Below, piece by piece: positions 8,256 through 17,780 of a stretch of 64,000 nt of DNA. The notes beneath the pieces are model-generated. The model searched no databases. It was not told where the DNA came from and saw only the letters and a program-made list of their open reading frames with translations. The number at the start of each line of letters is the position of its first letter. The first letter of the stretch is position 1. Origin of the DNA: Mycobacterium sp. ITM-2016-00316 (GTDB lineage Bacteria; Actinomycetota; Actinomycetes; Mycobacteriales; Mycobacteriaceae); assembly GCF_002968335.2 (NCBI RefSeq), contig NZ_CP134398.1, positions 2,852,001-2,916,000 of the forward strand, given 5' to 3'. Both the position numbers and the translations under genes were made by a program.

Positions 8256-9634
8256 TGGCCGGGCCGGTGACCGACTTCGACGCCATCATCGTCGGCGCGG
8301 GTCAGGCGGGACCACCGCTGGCCGGCAGGCTGACCGAAGCCGGGCAGCGGGTCGCGGTCATCGAACGCCAACTGGTCGGCGGCACCTGCGTCAACTACGG
8401 ATGTATCCCCACCAAGACGCTGGTCGCCAGCGCGCATGCCGCCCACATAGCCCGCCGCGGAGCCGAATTCGGCATCGGCACCGGCGAGGTGACCGTCGAC
8501 ATGGCGAAAGTCAAGGCACGCAAGGATCAGATCGTGCGGACAGACCGCAACGGTGTCGAGAACTGGCTCCAGGGGATGGATGGCGCCACCCTGTTACGCG
8601 GGCATGCCCGGTTCACCGACCCACACACAATAGATCTCGACGGCCGGCTGTTGCGCGCCGAACGTATCTTCCTCAACGTCGGTGGCCGTGCCGTGGTGCC
8701 GGACATGCCGGGCCTGTCCGATATCGACTATCTGACCAATGTGTCGGTGCTGGAACTCGATTCGGTGCCCGAACACCTCGTCGTCATCGGCGGCAGTTAC
8801 ATCGCCCTGGAGTTCGCCCAGATGTACCGGCGGTTCGGGGCGCGGGTGACGGTGATCGAACGTGGGCCCCGACTGACCTCCCGCGAGGACGAGGATGTCT
8901 CGGCGGCCATCCGCGGCATCCTGGAAGCCGAGGGCATCGAGATTCACACCGGCGCCGACGATATCCGGTTCACCAAGTTGCAGAACGGATTCGAGGTGAC
9001 CACGCGATCCGGTGCCGCACCGATTGTCGGCAGCCATGCCCTGATCGCCGTCGGGCGGGTACCCAATACCGACGACCTCGGCCTGGAGAATGCCGGTGTG
9101 CGCACCGACGGCCGAGGCTACATCGAGGTCGACGACACCCTGCGCACCAACGTCGAGCACATCTGGGCGATGGGGGACTGCAACGGCAAGGGTGCCTTCA
9201 CCCACACCTCGTACAACGATTTCGAGATCGTGGCGGCCAACCTGCTCGACGATGATCCTCGCCGGGTCAGCGACCGCGTACCCACCTACGCGCTCTACAT
9301 CGACCCACCCCTGGGCCGAGCCGGGATGACCGCAGACGAAGTGCGCCGCAGCGGCCGGAAGGCACTCGTGGGCACGCGCCCGATGACCCGTGTCGGTCGC
9401 GCGGTGGAAAAGGGCGAGACCCAGGGCTTCATGAAGGTCGTGGTCGATGCCGACACCGAGGAGATCCTGGGGGCCTCGATCCTCGGGGTCGGCGGCGACG
9501 AGGTGGTGCACGCGATCCTGGATGTGATGACCGCCAAGCTGCCCTACACCGCGATCTCCCGCACCATGCACATCCATCCCACCGTCAGCGAACTGGTGCC
9601 CACCCTGCTGCAGGACCTCAAGCCGCTGAACTAG
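8255..9634 (+). CDS. FAD pyridine-nucleotide disulfide oxidoreductase (mercuric-reductase-like)
   Basis: A 459-residue flavoprotein of the class I disulfide oxidoreductase family. It has the FAD site IIVGAGQAGPPLAGRL, the redox-active pair in GGTCVNYGCIPTK (residues about 40-50), the NAD(P)H site VIGGSYIALEFAQ, AMGDCNGKGAFTH, and the C-terminal dimer motif HPTVSELVPT. It lacks the extra C-terminal cysteine pair and the N-terminal metal-binding domain of true MerA, so mercury reduction is not supported despite the usual automatic label. The ATG at 8255 overlaps the previous stop; the open frame reaches upstream to 7721 but that part is out-of-frame shadow of the DUF4126 gene. The tail overlaps the convergent flavodoxin gene by 17 bp. 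Confidence 0.9.
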   Translation: MAGPVTDFDAIIVGAGQAGPPLAGRLTEAGQRVAVIERQLVGGTCVNYGCIPTKTLVASAHAAHIARRGAEFGIGTGEVTVDMAKVKARKDQIVRTDRNGVENWLQGMDGATLLRGHARFTDPHTIDLDGRLLRAERIFLNVGGRAVVPDMPGLSDIDYLTNVSVLELDSVPEHLVVIGGSYIALEFAQMYRRFGARVTVIERGPRLTSREDEDVSAAIRGILEAEGIEIHTGADDIRFTKLQNGFEVTTRSGAAPIVGSHALIAVGRVPNTDDLGLENAGVRTDGRGYIEVDDTLRTNVEHIWAMGDCNGKGAFTHTSYNDFEIVAANLLDDDPRRVSDRVPTYALYIDPPLGRAGMTADEVRRSGRKALVGTRPMTRVGRAVEKGETQGFMKVVVDADTEEILGASILGVGGDEVVHAILDVMTAKLPYTAISRTMHIHPTVSELVPTLLQDLKPLN

Positions 9635-10229
9635 CCGCCCGGCCGGCGATCAGTTGGGCGCTCACCGCAGCGACGCGTTGCCCGAGATGCCGGCAGGTCG
9701 CGATATCGGCGGGGTGGACGTTCTCGGGTCCGGCGTCGACGTCGGTCTGCGCGCCGGCGCCGAGCCAGAATCCGAGCCGGTTCAGGTCGTGTTCACTGCC
9801 CGCGGCGGAATTCCAGCCCGGCCCCAGACCCAAACTGACCCAGTGCATATGGTGCTGGGCGGCGAACACCGTCAGCGAGATCAGCGCGGTCAGCTTGTCC
9901 CCGCTCTTGCTGCCGGAATTGGCGAATCCCGCCGCAACCTTGTCCCGCCACGCGCCGGTGATGCAACGCCGGCCGGTCTGCTCCGCGAAGGCCTGGAACC
10001 CGGCCGAGACGTTGCCCATGTAGGTCGCGGTCCCGAAGATGATCGCGTCGGCGCCGTCCAATGTCGCCCAGTCCGCATCGGTCATCGTGTCGACGGCCAC
10101 CGTGGTGACGTCGGCCCCGTCGGCGTGCGCCCCGTCGGCGACCGCGGAGGCCAGCGTCGCGGTGTGCCCGAATCCGGAGTGGTAGGCGATGACGATCGCC
10201 GGCCGCTTCCCGAAGTCGTTGTCGGTCAT
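9618..10229 (-). CDS. Flavodoxin-family (WrbA-like) NAD(P)H:quinone oxidoreductase
   Basis: A 203-residue FMN-binding protein. The phosphate-binding loop is seen in AYHSGFGHTATLA near the N-terminus, and GTATYMGNVSAGFQAF and ANSGSKSGDKLTALISL match the second and third flavin-contact loops of WrbA-type proteins. The C-terminal part carries the GWNSA and HLGQRVA segments common in actinobacterial members. It is the last gene of a three-gene operon with ArsR and SRPBCC genes; its ATG overlaps the SRPBCC stop (ATGA). Confidence 0.88.
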   Translation of the reverse strand: MTDNDFGKRPAIVIAYHSGFGHTATLASAVADGAHADGADVTTVAVDTMTDADWATLDGADAIIFGTATYMGNVSAGFQAFAEQTGRRCITGAWRDKVAAGFANSGSKSGDKLTALISLTVFAAQHHMHWVSLGLGPGWNSAAGSEHDLNRLGFWLGAGAQTDVDAGPENVHPADIATCRHLGQRVAAVSAQLIAGRAASSAA

Positions 10230-10735
10230 GAGAACTCCTCACCTGTCGGCGCGAAGCCCGAGATGGCTTGCACGCGTTGAGCCCAGTTGGGCAACGATTC
10301 ACCGGCGAGCAGTGCGGCAAGCCGGTCGAGATAGGCATGCGTCCCGGTGCGGAAGCCGTTCGCGTTCGGGACGCTCAGTCCTCGATGGCTGAGCCGCAAC
10401 AACGTGCCGTTGCCATCGGAGGTGAGTTCATAGCGCACCACCCCGGGCTCGACGATTGGCTGCAGCCATTCGTGTTCGAACACGTGCGGTGGATCCCACA
10501 CCAGGATCCGGCCGGTCATCCGCTTGCGCTCGGGCGGCAACGGCGGGCCGGCGGCCACGGTCTCGATGGTGCCGCCCTCGCGGGGGTCGATCACGGTGCG
10601 GCCCATCCATTTTCCGCGATGCGCCGGATCTGTGATCGCGGTCCACACCTGCTCGACCGGGTAGGGCAGTCGTCGTTCGAAGTGCAGCGCCGCGCGGTCA
10701 CCGTCGACGACCACCCGGCCGTCACGGGCGGTCAT
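10226..10735 (-). CDS. SRPBCC (AHSA1-like) protein
   Basis: 169 residues with the START-like fold typical of activator-of-Hsp90 homologues: LHFERRLPYPVEQVWTAITDP at the N-terminus, KWMGR, then TGRILVWDPPHVFEHEW and LRLSHRGL, and a helical end AYLDRLAALLAGE. Such proteins bind small hydrophobic ligands and in actinobacteria commonly follow an ArsR regulator, as here; start and stop overlap both neighbours by 4 bases. The ligand is unknown. Confidence 0.88.
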   Translation of the reverse strand: MTARDGRVVVDGDRAALHFERRLPYPVEQVWTAITDPAHRGKWMGRTVIDPREGGTIETVAAGPPLPPERKRMTGRILVWDPPHVFEHEWLQPIVEPGVVRYELTSDGNGTLLRLSHRGLSVPNANGFRTGTHAYLDRLAALLAGESLPNWAQRVQAISGFAPTGEEFS

Positions 10736-11049
10736 GACGGTTCACCGAACGTCTGTTGCAGATGCCCTTCGAGCGCGTCCAGGTGACCGGCCCAAAAGTG
10801 CCGGTAGGACTCGATCCAGGTGTCCATCTCGGCGAGACCGTCGGCACGCAGGGCGTAGATGCGCCGCTGGGCGTCGGAGCGGACTTCGACGAGACCGACC
10901 TCGCGCAGCACCCGGAGATGGCGGGACACCGTCGGCTGGGTGAGCCCCGGCAGGGTGTCGACCAGTTCACCCGCGGTGCGCTCGCCGTGTCGCAGCGCAT
11001 CGAGCAGGGTGCGCCGACTGGGTTCCGCGACGGCTTCGAACACGTCCAT
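10732..11049 (-). CDS. ArsR-family transcriptional regulator
   Basis: A 105-residue winged-helix protein starting MDVFEAVAEPSRRTLLDAL, with the recognition helix region TQPTVSRHLRVLREVGLVEV and the wing RRIYALR. There are no cysteines for metal sensing in the usual ELCVC position, so it belongs to the non-metal type that is usually fused in operons with SRPBCC proteins. It heads the operon arsR-SRPBCC-flavodoxin and probably represses its own promoter through the palindrome at 11069-11080. Confidence 0.9.
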   Translation of the reverse strand: MDVFEAVAEPSRRTLLDALRHGERTAGELVDTLPGLTQPTVSRHLRVLREVGLVEVRSDAQRRIYALRADGLAEMDTWIESYRHFWAGHLDALEGHLQQTFGEPS

Positions 11050-11068
11050 GCCCTCAGTATTGCAATTG

Positions 11069-11080
11069 ATCTATATAGAT
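11069..11080 (-). promoter_or_regulatory. Palindromic operator before the ArsR gene
   Basis: A perfect 12-bp palindrome ATCTATATAGAT, 20 bp upstream of the ArsR ATG in a strikingly AT-rich 45-bp gap. AT-rich inverted repeats of this kind are the normal binding sites of ArsR autorepressors. TATAGAT also supplies a possible -10 element, so a bound repressor would block the promoter. Confidence 0.6.
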
Positions 11081-11094
11081 GCAACGGCATATAG

Positions 11095-11598
11095 CTAGCC
11101 GGTGGCGCGGATCATCCGCAGCAGACCGATCTCGGATCCATTCTTGGCGAGTTCGACGTTCAGCCACAGCACGGTGTCGGCGACGGTCCGCCTCGCGTCG
11201 GGACCCCAGGGGTACGCGCAGGGCGCGTCGAGGTCGGCCGGGCTCAGCGTCATCAGGACCTCCCGCCACCGGTCGTGCAGCGCCCTGATCGCGGGCACCG
11301 CGGCGGCGGGGCCGGGCCAGGTGATCTCGGTGGGCGGTCGCGCCGGCTGTCCGGCCAATGCATCCAGCGCCGCCGACCACCAGAAGATGATGTGCCAGCT
11401 GATCCACCCGATGGAGGGCACCGGGATGGGTTCCGGTTCCGTCTCGGCCCAGTCTGGATACCAGCGCCCGCACCCGTCCCGATGCATCGTCCACACCGGA
11501 TTCGTCGGTTCCCAGAGGAAGTCGTCGTCGGACAGCGCCGACAGATGCAGGTCGGTCAGCGCCCACGCGAGATCGAACTGGCGCAAGAATGCGGTCAA
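11095..11598 (-). CDS. DinB-family protein
   Basis: A 167-residue DinB/YfiT-like four-helix protein: FLRQFDLAWALTDLHLSAL, then a histidine-containing helix GWISWHIIFWWSAAL, TEITWPGP, and RRTVADTVLWLNVELAKN. Members often act as thiol (mycothiol)-dependent transferases with metal-binding histidines. The best start is TTG at 11598, which overlaps the stop of the upstream membrane gene (TTGA), so translation is coupled; no ATG or GTG fits. Last gene of the recB-like operon; the ArsR operon starts right after it. Confidence 0.75.
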   Translation of the reverse strand: MTAFLRQFDLAWALTDLHLSALSDDDFLWEPTNPVWTMHRDGCGRWYPDWAETEPEPIPVPSIGWISWHIIFWWSAALDALAGQPARPPTEITWPGPAAAVPAIRALHDRWREVLMTLSPADLDAPCAYPWGPDARRTVADTVLWLNVELAKNGSEIGLLRMIRATG

Positions 11599-12098
11599 GC
11601 GGCAGGCTCCGGAGCAGCCGCCTCGTGCATGCCGTCCAGGGTGCCCGCCTCCAGCTGCGCGGCAAGACCGTCGCGCAGGGTGGCCGCCGCCGCATAGTCC
11701 GGTGCATGCTCGGTGCGGAAATGTGCATACTGACGCTCGATCTGGACCGGCCAGCGGGCCAGCCCGGTCACCCGTGCCAGCAGCACGAACGGCAGCGCCA
11801 GCAGTTGCAGCGCCAGATTGATGAGCCAGACCGCCACCATGAACACCGCCGCCAGGGCGATGAGTATCGCCTTGCCCCCGTAGATGATCACCCACAGCAC
11901 GACACCGACCGTCAACTGCAGGAACCGTAGGGCGGCGCCGGGTGGTTCCTCGGCCGTCGTCGCGTCCTCGGCCGCGGGTGCCTTGTCCGATGGGCTGTGC
12001 CACATCTCGCGAAATGACACCGGTCCGCGCCACGGTAGCCACCGCCGGCGCACCGTCCAGGTCACACCGTCACTGCCGACCACCGTACGTCCGGCCAC
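11595..12098 (-). CDS. Conserved membrane protein, unknown function
   Basis: 167 residues. The N-terminal 55 residues are soluble (VTWTVRRRWLPWRG, then an acidic linker); two long hydrophobic spans follow (about residues 58-80 and 82-105), then a basic/alpha-helical C-terminus (RWPVQIERQYAHFRTEHAP). I do not recognise a named family. It starts 4 bp after the thioesterase stop and its stop overlaps the DinB start, so it is cotranscribed with both. Confidence 0.7.
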   Translation of the reverse strand: MAGRTVVGSDGVTWTVRRRWLPWRGPVSFREMWHSPSDKAPAAEDATTAEEPPGAALRFLQLTVGVVLWVIIYGGKAILIALAAVFMVAVWLINLALQLLALPFVLLARVTGLARWPVQIERQYAHFRTEHAPDYAAAATLRDGLAAQLEAGTLDGMHEAAAPEPAA

Positions 12099-12102
12099 CG
12101 CT

Positions 12103-12894
12103 CTACCTCCGCTGCACGAGGAGCGTCTGCGCCGACGTTCCGATGAATCCGTCGCGATCGAAGATATCCGCGGTCGTCACCCCGATGCCGTCCGGGCCGA
12201 TCGAGCCGCGGGCGCGCAACGCGAAGTCATTGCCGCTGGGCGCGCGGTGCAGATGGACCGCGGTGTCGGTGTTCATGAACACGAACGCGTCGGGATCGAG
12301 CGCGGCGCCCACGCCATTGGCGGAATCGACCACCATCGCGAGCCGCTGCAGATCGGTCGTGGGTTCCGAGGCGACCAGCGGCACCAGCGGACTCATCCAC
12401 ACCACGGCAGGCTGGTCCGGGTCGGTCCGCTGCTTGCGCCAGCTGACGGTCTCCAGGTAGCCGGGCGCGCCCATCCAACCGTGCGGATTGTCCATCGCCG
12501 CGCCCTCCACCAGCGGGCGATGACGGTCGCTCACGGCGTCGGCGGTGTCACTGGTGGCCAGCAACCAGGCACTCACCCGAGCCAGCACGCGATCCGTGCC
12601 CGCAACGGTCCGCATCTCGGCAACCGCCATGGTGATCCGGGCGCCGGGTCGTTCCACCCAGGCGTGCACCTTCACCGGGGCGACCGGGATGGCTCCCAGG
12701 ATGTCGAGCACCAGCCGCCCCACCCGCAGTTCGGGACGGTCGGGATAGAGCTCCTCGATCGAACGGGTCAACAGCGCCAGCGGCGGTGACCCGTGCTGGA
12801 TCGCGGAATCCCAGTTGCTCGCCGTGCCCGGCGTCGACTCGAACACCTGGAATCCCTCGGACTCGGCCAGCCGCCGGTAGTGACAGTCGCTCAC
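12103..12894 (-). CDS. Acyl-CoA thioesterase-like (hotdog) protein
   Basis: 263 residues with the double hotdog layout of TesB-like/thioesterase-superfamily proteins seen widely in mycobacteria: QHGSPPLALLTRSIEE in the first half, then KVHAWVERPGARITMAVAEM, and in the second half TDTAVHLHRAPSGNDFALRARGS and DGIGVTTADIFDRDGFIG. GTG at 12894 overlaps the stop of the nuclease gene (GTGA); longer upstream frames are shadow. It probably cleaves acyl-CoA esters, chain length unknown. Confidence 0.82.
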   Translation of the reverse strand: MSDCHYRRLAESEGFQVFESTPGTASNWDSAIQHGSPPLALLTRSIEELYPDRPELRVGRLVLDILGAIPVAPVKVHAWVERPGARITMAVAEMRTVAGTDRVLARVSAWLLATSDTADAVSDRHRPLVEGAAMDNPHGWMGAPGYLETVSWRKQRTDPDQPAVVWMSPLVPLVASEPTTDLQRLAMVVDSANGVGAALDPDAFVFMNTDTAVHLHRAPSGNDFALRARGSIGPDGIGVTTADIFDRDGFIGTSAQTLLVQRR

Positions 12895-13763
12895 TCGACC
12901 GCCGTCGCTGCGTCGCTCCTGCTCTCCGGCGCGGGCTCCTGCGGCCAACCCGGGTACACCGGCGGCGTGCCACCGAACTCCGGGCAGAGCTGCTGGTGCG
13001 CGCACCAACCACACAGCTTCGACCGTTTGGACCGGAAATCGCCTGTGCTACCCGCGGATTGGATCGCCCGCCAGATTGCGGTCAGGGTCCGCTCGAAGCG
13101 CACCAGCTCGTCCAGATCGGGGGAGTAGTCCAGCACCTGACCGTCGGCCAGGTAGAGCAGGCGGAGCTTGGCCGGCAGCACACCGCGCGACCGCCACAGC
13201 GCGACGGCATAGAACTTCATCTGGAACAGCGCCTTGGCCTCGGCCAGCGCCCACAGCTCCGAAGGCGACTTACCGGTCTTGTAATCGACCACCCGCATCT
13301 CACCGGTCGGGGCGATATCGATCCGGTCGACGAAACCGCGCAGCAGCGTGCCATCCTCCAACTCCACCTCGACGCGCTGCTCGCAGCTGTGCGGGTCGAA
13401 ACGGGTCGGATCCTCCAGGCGGTAATACCCCGACAGCAGCTTGCGTGCGTCGCGCAGCAGCTCGGCGCGCAGATCGGAATCCACCGCGAGTCCTGTTTTG
13501 CTGCCCTCGGCGACCACCCGGTCCAGGGCAGGATCGACCAACGTCAGCGCGGTGTCATGGAGGCGCTCGGCGGCGGGCAACGCATAGAGCTCTTCGAGGG
13601 CGGCGTGCACGACCGATCCCCGCAGCTGTGCCGGGGAAACCGGCTCGGGCAGCCGGTCGATCGCCCGGAAGCGGTACAGCAACGGGCACTGCTTGAAATC
13701 ACTGGCCCGTGACGGCGACAGCGCCGGGCGCCAACCGGTCCGGGCAGCTGCTGGCGCGCTCAT
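12891..13763 (-). CDS. RecB-like PD-(D/E)XK nuclease with predicted Fe-S cluster
   Basis: 290 residues, a stand-alone RecB/Cas4-type exonuclease domain. The nuclease core shows GSVVHAALEELY (motif with catalytic His), GFVDRID (Asp) and VVDYKTGK (Asp and Lys). Four cysteines, one in KQCPLLYRF and three in CGWCAHQQLC, are placed as in the 4Fe-4S cluster of AddB/Cas4-type nucleases. It matches by position and sequence the M. tuberculosis gene Rv2119 next to trmI (from memory). It is the first gene of the minus-strand operon; TAGGCT lies 6 bases before the ATG, suggesting a leaderless message. Probable role: DNA end processing or repair, not shown. Confidence 0.87.
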   Translation of the reverse strand: MSAPAAARTGWRPALSPSRASDFKQCPLLYRFRAIDRLPEPVSPAQLRGSVVHAALEELYALPAAERLHDTALTLVDPALDRVVAEGSKTGLAVDSDLRAELLRDARKLLSGYYRLEDPTRFDPHSCEQRVEVELEDGTLLRGFVDRIDIAPTGEMRVVDYKTGKSPSELWALAEAKALFQMKFYAVALWRSRGVLPAKLRLLYLADGQVLDYSPDLDELVRFERTLTAIWRAIQSAGSTGDFRSKRSKLCGWCAHQQLCPEFGGTPPVYPGWPQEPAPESRSDAATAVE

Positions 13764-13769
13764 AGGAGC

Positions 13770-13775
13770 AGCCTA
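13770..13775 (-). promoter_or_regulatory. -10 element for leaderless RecB-like transcript
   Basis: TAGGCT on the minus strand, exactly 6 bases before the ATG, so transcription would start at the initiation codon. It lies in the 69-bp gap shared with trmI on the other strand. Confidence 0.5.
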
Positions 13776-13802
13776 GGCGTGCAGACCGACAACAATTCGT
13801 AG

Positions 13803-14705
<903 letters not shown>

Positions 14706-14711
14706 AGCCGG

Positions 14712-15266
14712 CTATCGCGGCGGATCAGCCGGGGGAGGCGCCGCCGACGAGGCGCTGGGCACCGGCCCGAGCTCGAGCAGCTGATCCGCGGTCACCCGCG
14801 TCAATTGCCAGGCACCCTCGTCGAGGGTGAACTGCATGGGGAAGGTGAACGGCCGCGCTTCCGGGCCCGGGTTGGCCGAGCCGACCGTGACGGTGGCGAC
14901 CACATCGCCGTAGTCGGCCGGCGACCAGGTGAGGTCGGCCGCCTGGAATGTCAGCGGCGCCAGCCCACCGTCGACGGTGGCCTGGGCGAAACGGTCGAGC
15001 GCTGCGCCGTCCTCCGCAGTGGCGTACTGCACCAGAGCGACCTTCTGCTCACCGGGGACCAACGGGTCCGCCAGCTTGGCCAGGACATCGGTGAGGGCCT
15101 GGGGCGCCGGCAGGGGCGCCTGCGGCGCGGCTTGGGCGCCCGCGACGGCGGGCGCGGACACCGAGGCTTGCGGGGCGGGTGGAATCGGCTCGGCGCCGCA
15201 GCCCGAGAGCCCGAGCGCCACCACCAACGCGGTGGCGCTCGGGACCGCTACGGACGTGCGGCGCAT
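14712..15266 (-). CDS. Mtb12-fold lipoprotein (LppK-like)
   Basis: 184 residues. It starts MRRTSVAVPSATALVVALG followed by the lipobox LSGC, so it should be lipidated at Cys23-24 and held on the outer face of the membrane. A Pro/Ala-rich linker follows, then a domain (LADPLVPGEQKVALVQYA ... GAWQLTRVTADQLLEL) that clearly resembles the neighbouring Mtb12-like protein. The position between trmI and mpa matches LppK (Rv2116) of M. tuberculosis, from memory. Function is unknown. The stop lies 6 bp from the trmI stop (convergent). Confidence 0.82.
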   Translation of the reverse strand: MRRTSVAVPSATALVVALGLSGCGAEPIPPAPQASVSAPAVAGAQAAPQAPLPAPQALTDVLAKLADPLVPGEQKVALVQYATAEDGAALDRFAQATVDGGLAPLTFQAADLTWSPADYGDVVATVTVGSANPGPEARPFTFPMQFTLDEGAWQLTRVTADQLLELGPVPSASSAAPPPADPPR

Positions 15267-15277
15267 CGGCGCGTGAG

Positions 15278-15772
15278 TCAGCCGGCCGCCGAGAGCAGCG
15301 CCAGAGCGGACTGCCTGGACACCTGCCAGCCGGTGGGGCTCGGGCCGGCCGTGAAGGTGACGGGTTGCGTGGCGGTGCCACCGGTGGCCGCGGTGGCCGT
15401 GACGTTGGCCGTCGCGACGGGGCCGTTGACGTCGATGTCGAGCACGTTGAAGGTCAGCGGGAACTTGCCTTCCCGCGCGGCGTTGCTGTACGCGCGGTCG
15501 GCGGCGATGGACTCGATGCGGCCGATACCGCCCTGGATGTAGGCGGCCTTTCCGGAGAACGAGCCGGGTCCGGCGAGCACGGTCAGGGTCTGCGTCAACG
15601 GTGCCTGCAACTCGGGCGCCGGTGCCTGCGGCATCGGTGTGTCCCACACCACGGCGGTGATCGCCGGGGCACTGCCGGCGGCGACCGACGACACGCCCGT
15701 CGCCGCAGCGGTTACCAGGCCGGCTGCCGCGGCGCTGGTGACGAAGCCGATTGCGAGGGTTTTGAGGATCAC
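15278..15772 (-). CDS. Low-molecular-weight antigen Mtb12-family secreted protein
   Basis: 164 residues with an N-terminal signal or anchor (MILKTLAIGFVTSAAAAGLVTAAATG) and a Mtb12-like domain: PLTQTLTVLAGPG, FSGKAAYIQGGIGRIES, FPLTFNVLDIDVNGP, VTFTAGPSPTGWQVSRQSALALL. This is the fold of the secreted antigen Mtb12 (CFP-2). AAAGGA lies about 8 bases before the ATG. It lies 11 bp upstream of the lipoprotein gene and is probably cotranscribed with it; the two look like a tandem duplication in which one copy became a lipoprotein. Confidence 0.82.
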   Translation of the reverse strand: MILKTLAIGFVTSAAAAGLVTAAATGVSSVAAGSAPAITAVVWDTPMPQAPAPELQAPLTQTLTVLAGPGSFSGKAAYIQGGIGRIESIAADRAYSNAAREGKFPLTFNVLDIDVNGPVATANVTATAATGGTATQPVTFTAGPSPTGWQVSRQSALALLSAAG

Positions 15773-15917
15773 AGTGGTCCTTTCAATGGGGCAAGCTAAG
15801 CAAGGAGGTTAACAGCGTTGCTGGTGTGTCGAATTCCTAGACCGCACACAAAGGCTGAATCGCCGGTAGCGTTGAAGTTGTTACTGCACCAACATTCGGT
15901 GCGGGAGGGAGCGCAGC

Positions 15918-17753
15918 ATGAGTGAGTCCGAGCGTTCTGAGAATTTCGGAACACCCCACGAATCCAGCATGTCCGCAGAGGACGCCGCCGAACTGGAGAG
16001 GCTGCGCCGGGAAGCGGCCGCCCTGCGTGAACAACTCGAGGGGACGGTGGGCGCCGGCAGCGGATTGCGCACGGCCCGCGACGTCCAGCAGCTCGAGGCG
16101 CGCATCGACTCGCTGGCGGCCCGCAACGCCAAGCTGATGGACACCCTCAAGGAAGCCCGCCAGCAACTCCTGGCCTTGCGCGAAGAGGTGGATCGGCTCG
16201 GGCAGCCGCCCAGCGGCTACGGCGTACTGCTGGCGGTCCACGAGGACGAGACCGTCGACGTCTTCACCTCCGGCCGCAAGATGCGCCTCACGCTGTCGCC
16301 CAACATCGAGACCAGCGGACTCAAGCAGGGCCAGACGGTGCGCCTGAACGAGGCACTCACGGTCGTGGAGGCCGGCGCCTTCGAGGCGGTCGGCGAGATC
16401 AGCACGCTGCGCGAGATCCTGGACGACGGACATCGCGCGCTGGTCGTCGGCCATGCCGACGAGGAACGCATCGTGTGGCTGGCCGAACCGCTGGTCGGCG
16501 TGGAGTACCTGCCCGAAGGGGTGGAGATCCCGCTCGATATCGACGGTGAGCCGCCGCGCAAGCTGCGCCCCGGCGACTCGCTGCTGGTCGACACCAAGGC
16601 CGGCTACGCCTTCGAGCGAATCCCGAAGGCCGAGGTCGAGGATCTGGTCCTCGAAGAGGTGCCCGATGTCAGCTACGGCGATATCGGTGGCCTCACCCGC
16701 CAGATCGAGCAGATCCGCGATGCGGTCGAACTGCCGTTCCTGCACAAGGACCTCTACCGCGAATACTCGCTGCGGCCGCCCAAGGGCGTGCTGCTCTACG
16801 GTCCGCCCGGATGCGGTAAGACGCTGATCGCCAAGGCCGTCGCCAATTCACTGGCCAAGAAGATGGCCGAGTTGCGCGGTGAGGACTCCCGGGAAGCCAA
16901 GAGCTACTTCCTCAACATCAAGGGTCCCGAGCTGCTCAACAAGTTCGTCGGTGAGACGGAGCGCCATATCCGGCTGATCTTCCAGCGGGCCCGCGAAAAG
17001 GCCTCCGAGGGCACCCCGGTGATCGTGTTCTTCGACGAGATGGACTCGATCTTCCGTACCCGCGGCACGGGGGTGAGCTCGGACGTGGAGACCACTGTCG
17101 TCCCGCAGCTGCTCTCGGAGATCGACGGTGTCGAGGGCCTGGAGAACGTCATCGTCATCGGCGCCTCCAATCGCGAGGACATGATCGACCCGGCCATCCT
17201 GCGGCCCGGCCGCCTGGACGTGAAGATCAAGATCGAGCGACCGGACGCCGAAGCCGCGCAGGACATCTTCTCCAAGTACCTGACGGAGAACCTGCCGGTG
17301 AACACCGACGACCTGGACGAGTTCGCCGGCGACCGCGGGCTGACCATCAAGACGATGATCGAGAAGGTCGTCGACCGGATGTACGCCGAGATCGACGACA
17401 ACCGGTTCCTTGAGGTCACCTACGCCAACGGTGACAAGGAAGTCATGTACTTCAAGGACTTCAACTCCGGGGCGATGATCCAGAACGTGGTGGACCGGGC
17501 CAAGAAGTACGCGATCAAGTCGGTGCTGGAGACCGGTTCGAAGGGTCTGCGCATCCAGCACCTGCTGGATTCGATCGTCGACGAGTTCGCCGAGAACGAG
17601 GACCTGCCGAACACGACGAACCCCGATGACTGGGCCCGCATCTCGGGTAAGAAGGGCGAGCGGATCGTCTACATCCGCACGCTCGTCACCGGCAAGACCT
17701 CGTCGGCCAGTCGCGCCATCGACACCGAGTCCAATCTGGGGCAGTACCTCTAG
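15918..17753 (+). CDS. mpa: Proteasome-associated ATPase Mpa (ARC)
   Basis: The ring ATPase (611 aa) that binds pupylated proteins, unfolds them and feeds them to the 20S proteasome. In order: an N-terminal coiled coil (residues about 20-75) that captures Pup, two OB folds (about 80-235), and the AAA domain with Walker A GPPGCGKT at 295-302, Walker [11 protein letters not shown] near 370 and the arginine-finger region RPGRLDVK. The C-terminus is GQYL, the penultimate-tyrosine motif that docks into the proteasome alpha ring. GGGAGGG precedes the ATG. A small hairpin (GCACC/GGTGC) sits just upstream of this site. Confidence 0.98.
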   Translation: MSESERSENFGTPHESSMSAEDAAELERLRREAAALREQLEGTVGAGSGLRTARDVQQLEARIDSLAARNAKLMDTLKEARQQLLALREEVDRLGQPPSGYGVLLAVHEDETVDVFTSGRKMRLTLSPNIETSGLKQGQTVRLNEALTVVEAGAFEAVGEISTLREILDDGHRALVVGHADEERIVWLAEPLVGVEYLPEGVEIPLDIDGEPPRKLRPGDSLLVDTKAGYAFERIPKAEVEDLVLEEVPDVSYGDIGGLTRQIEQIRDAVELPFLHKDLYREYSLRPPKGVLLYGPPGCGKTLIAKAVANSLAKKMAELRGEDSREAKSYFLNIKGPELLNKFVGETERHIRLIFQRAREKASEGTPVIVFFDEMDSIFRTRGTGVSSDVETTVVPQLLSEIDGVEGLENVIVIGASNREDMIDPAILRPGRLDVKIKIERPDAEAAQDIFSKYLTENLPVNTDDLDEFAGDRGLTIKTMIEKVVDRMYAEIDDNRFLEVTYANGDKEVMYFKDFNSGAMIQNVVDRAKKYAIKSVLETGSKGLRIQHLLDSIVDEFAENEDLPNTTNPDDWARISGKKGERIVYIRTLVTGKTSSASRAIDTESNLGQYL

Positions 17754-17780
17754 GCGCCGACCCGGCATTACGATCCTGCG

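Noticed and set aside
8255..9634. Mercuric reductase
   Set aside because: The C-terminal cysteine pair and metal-binding domain needed for mercury are absent and there are no other mer genes.
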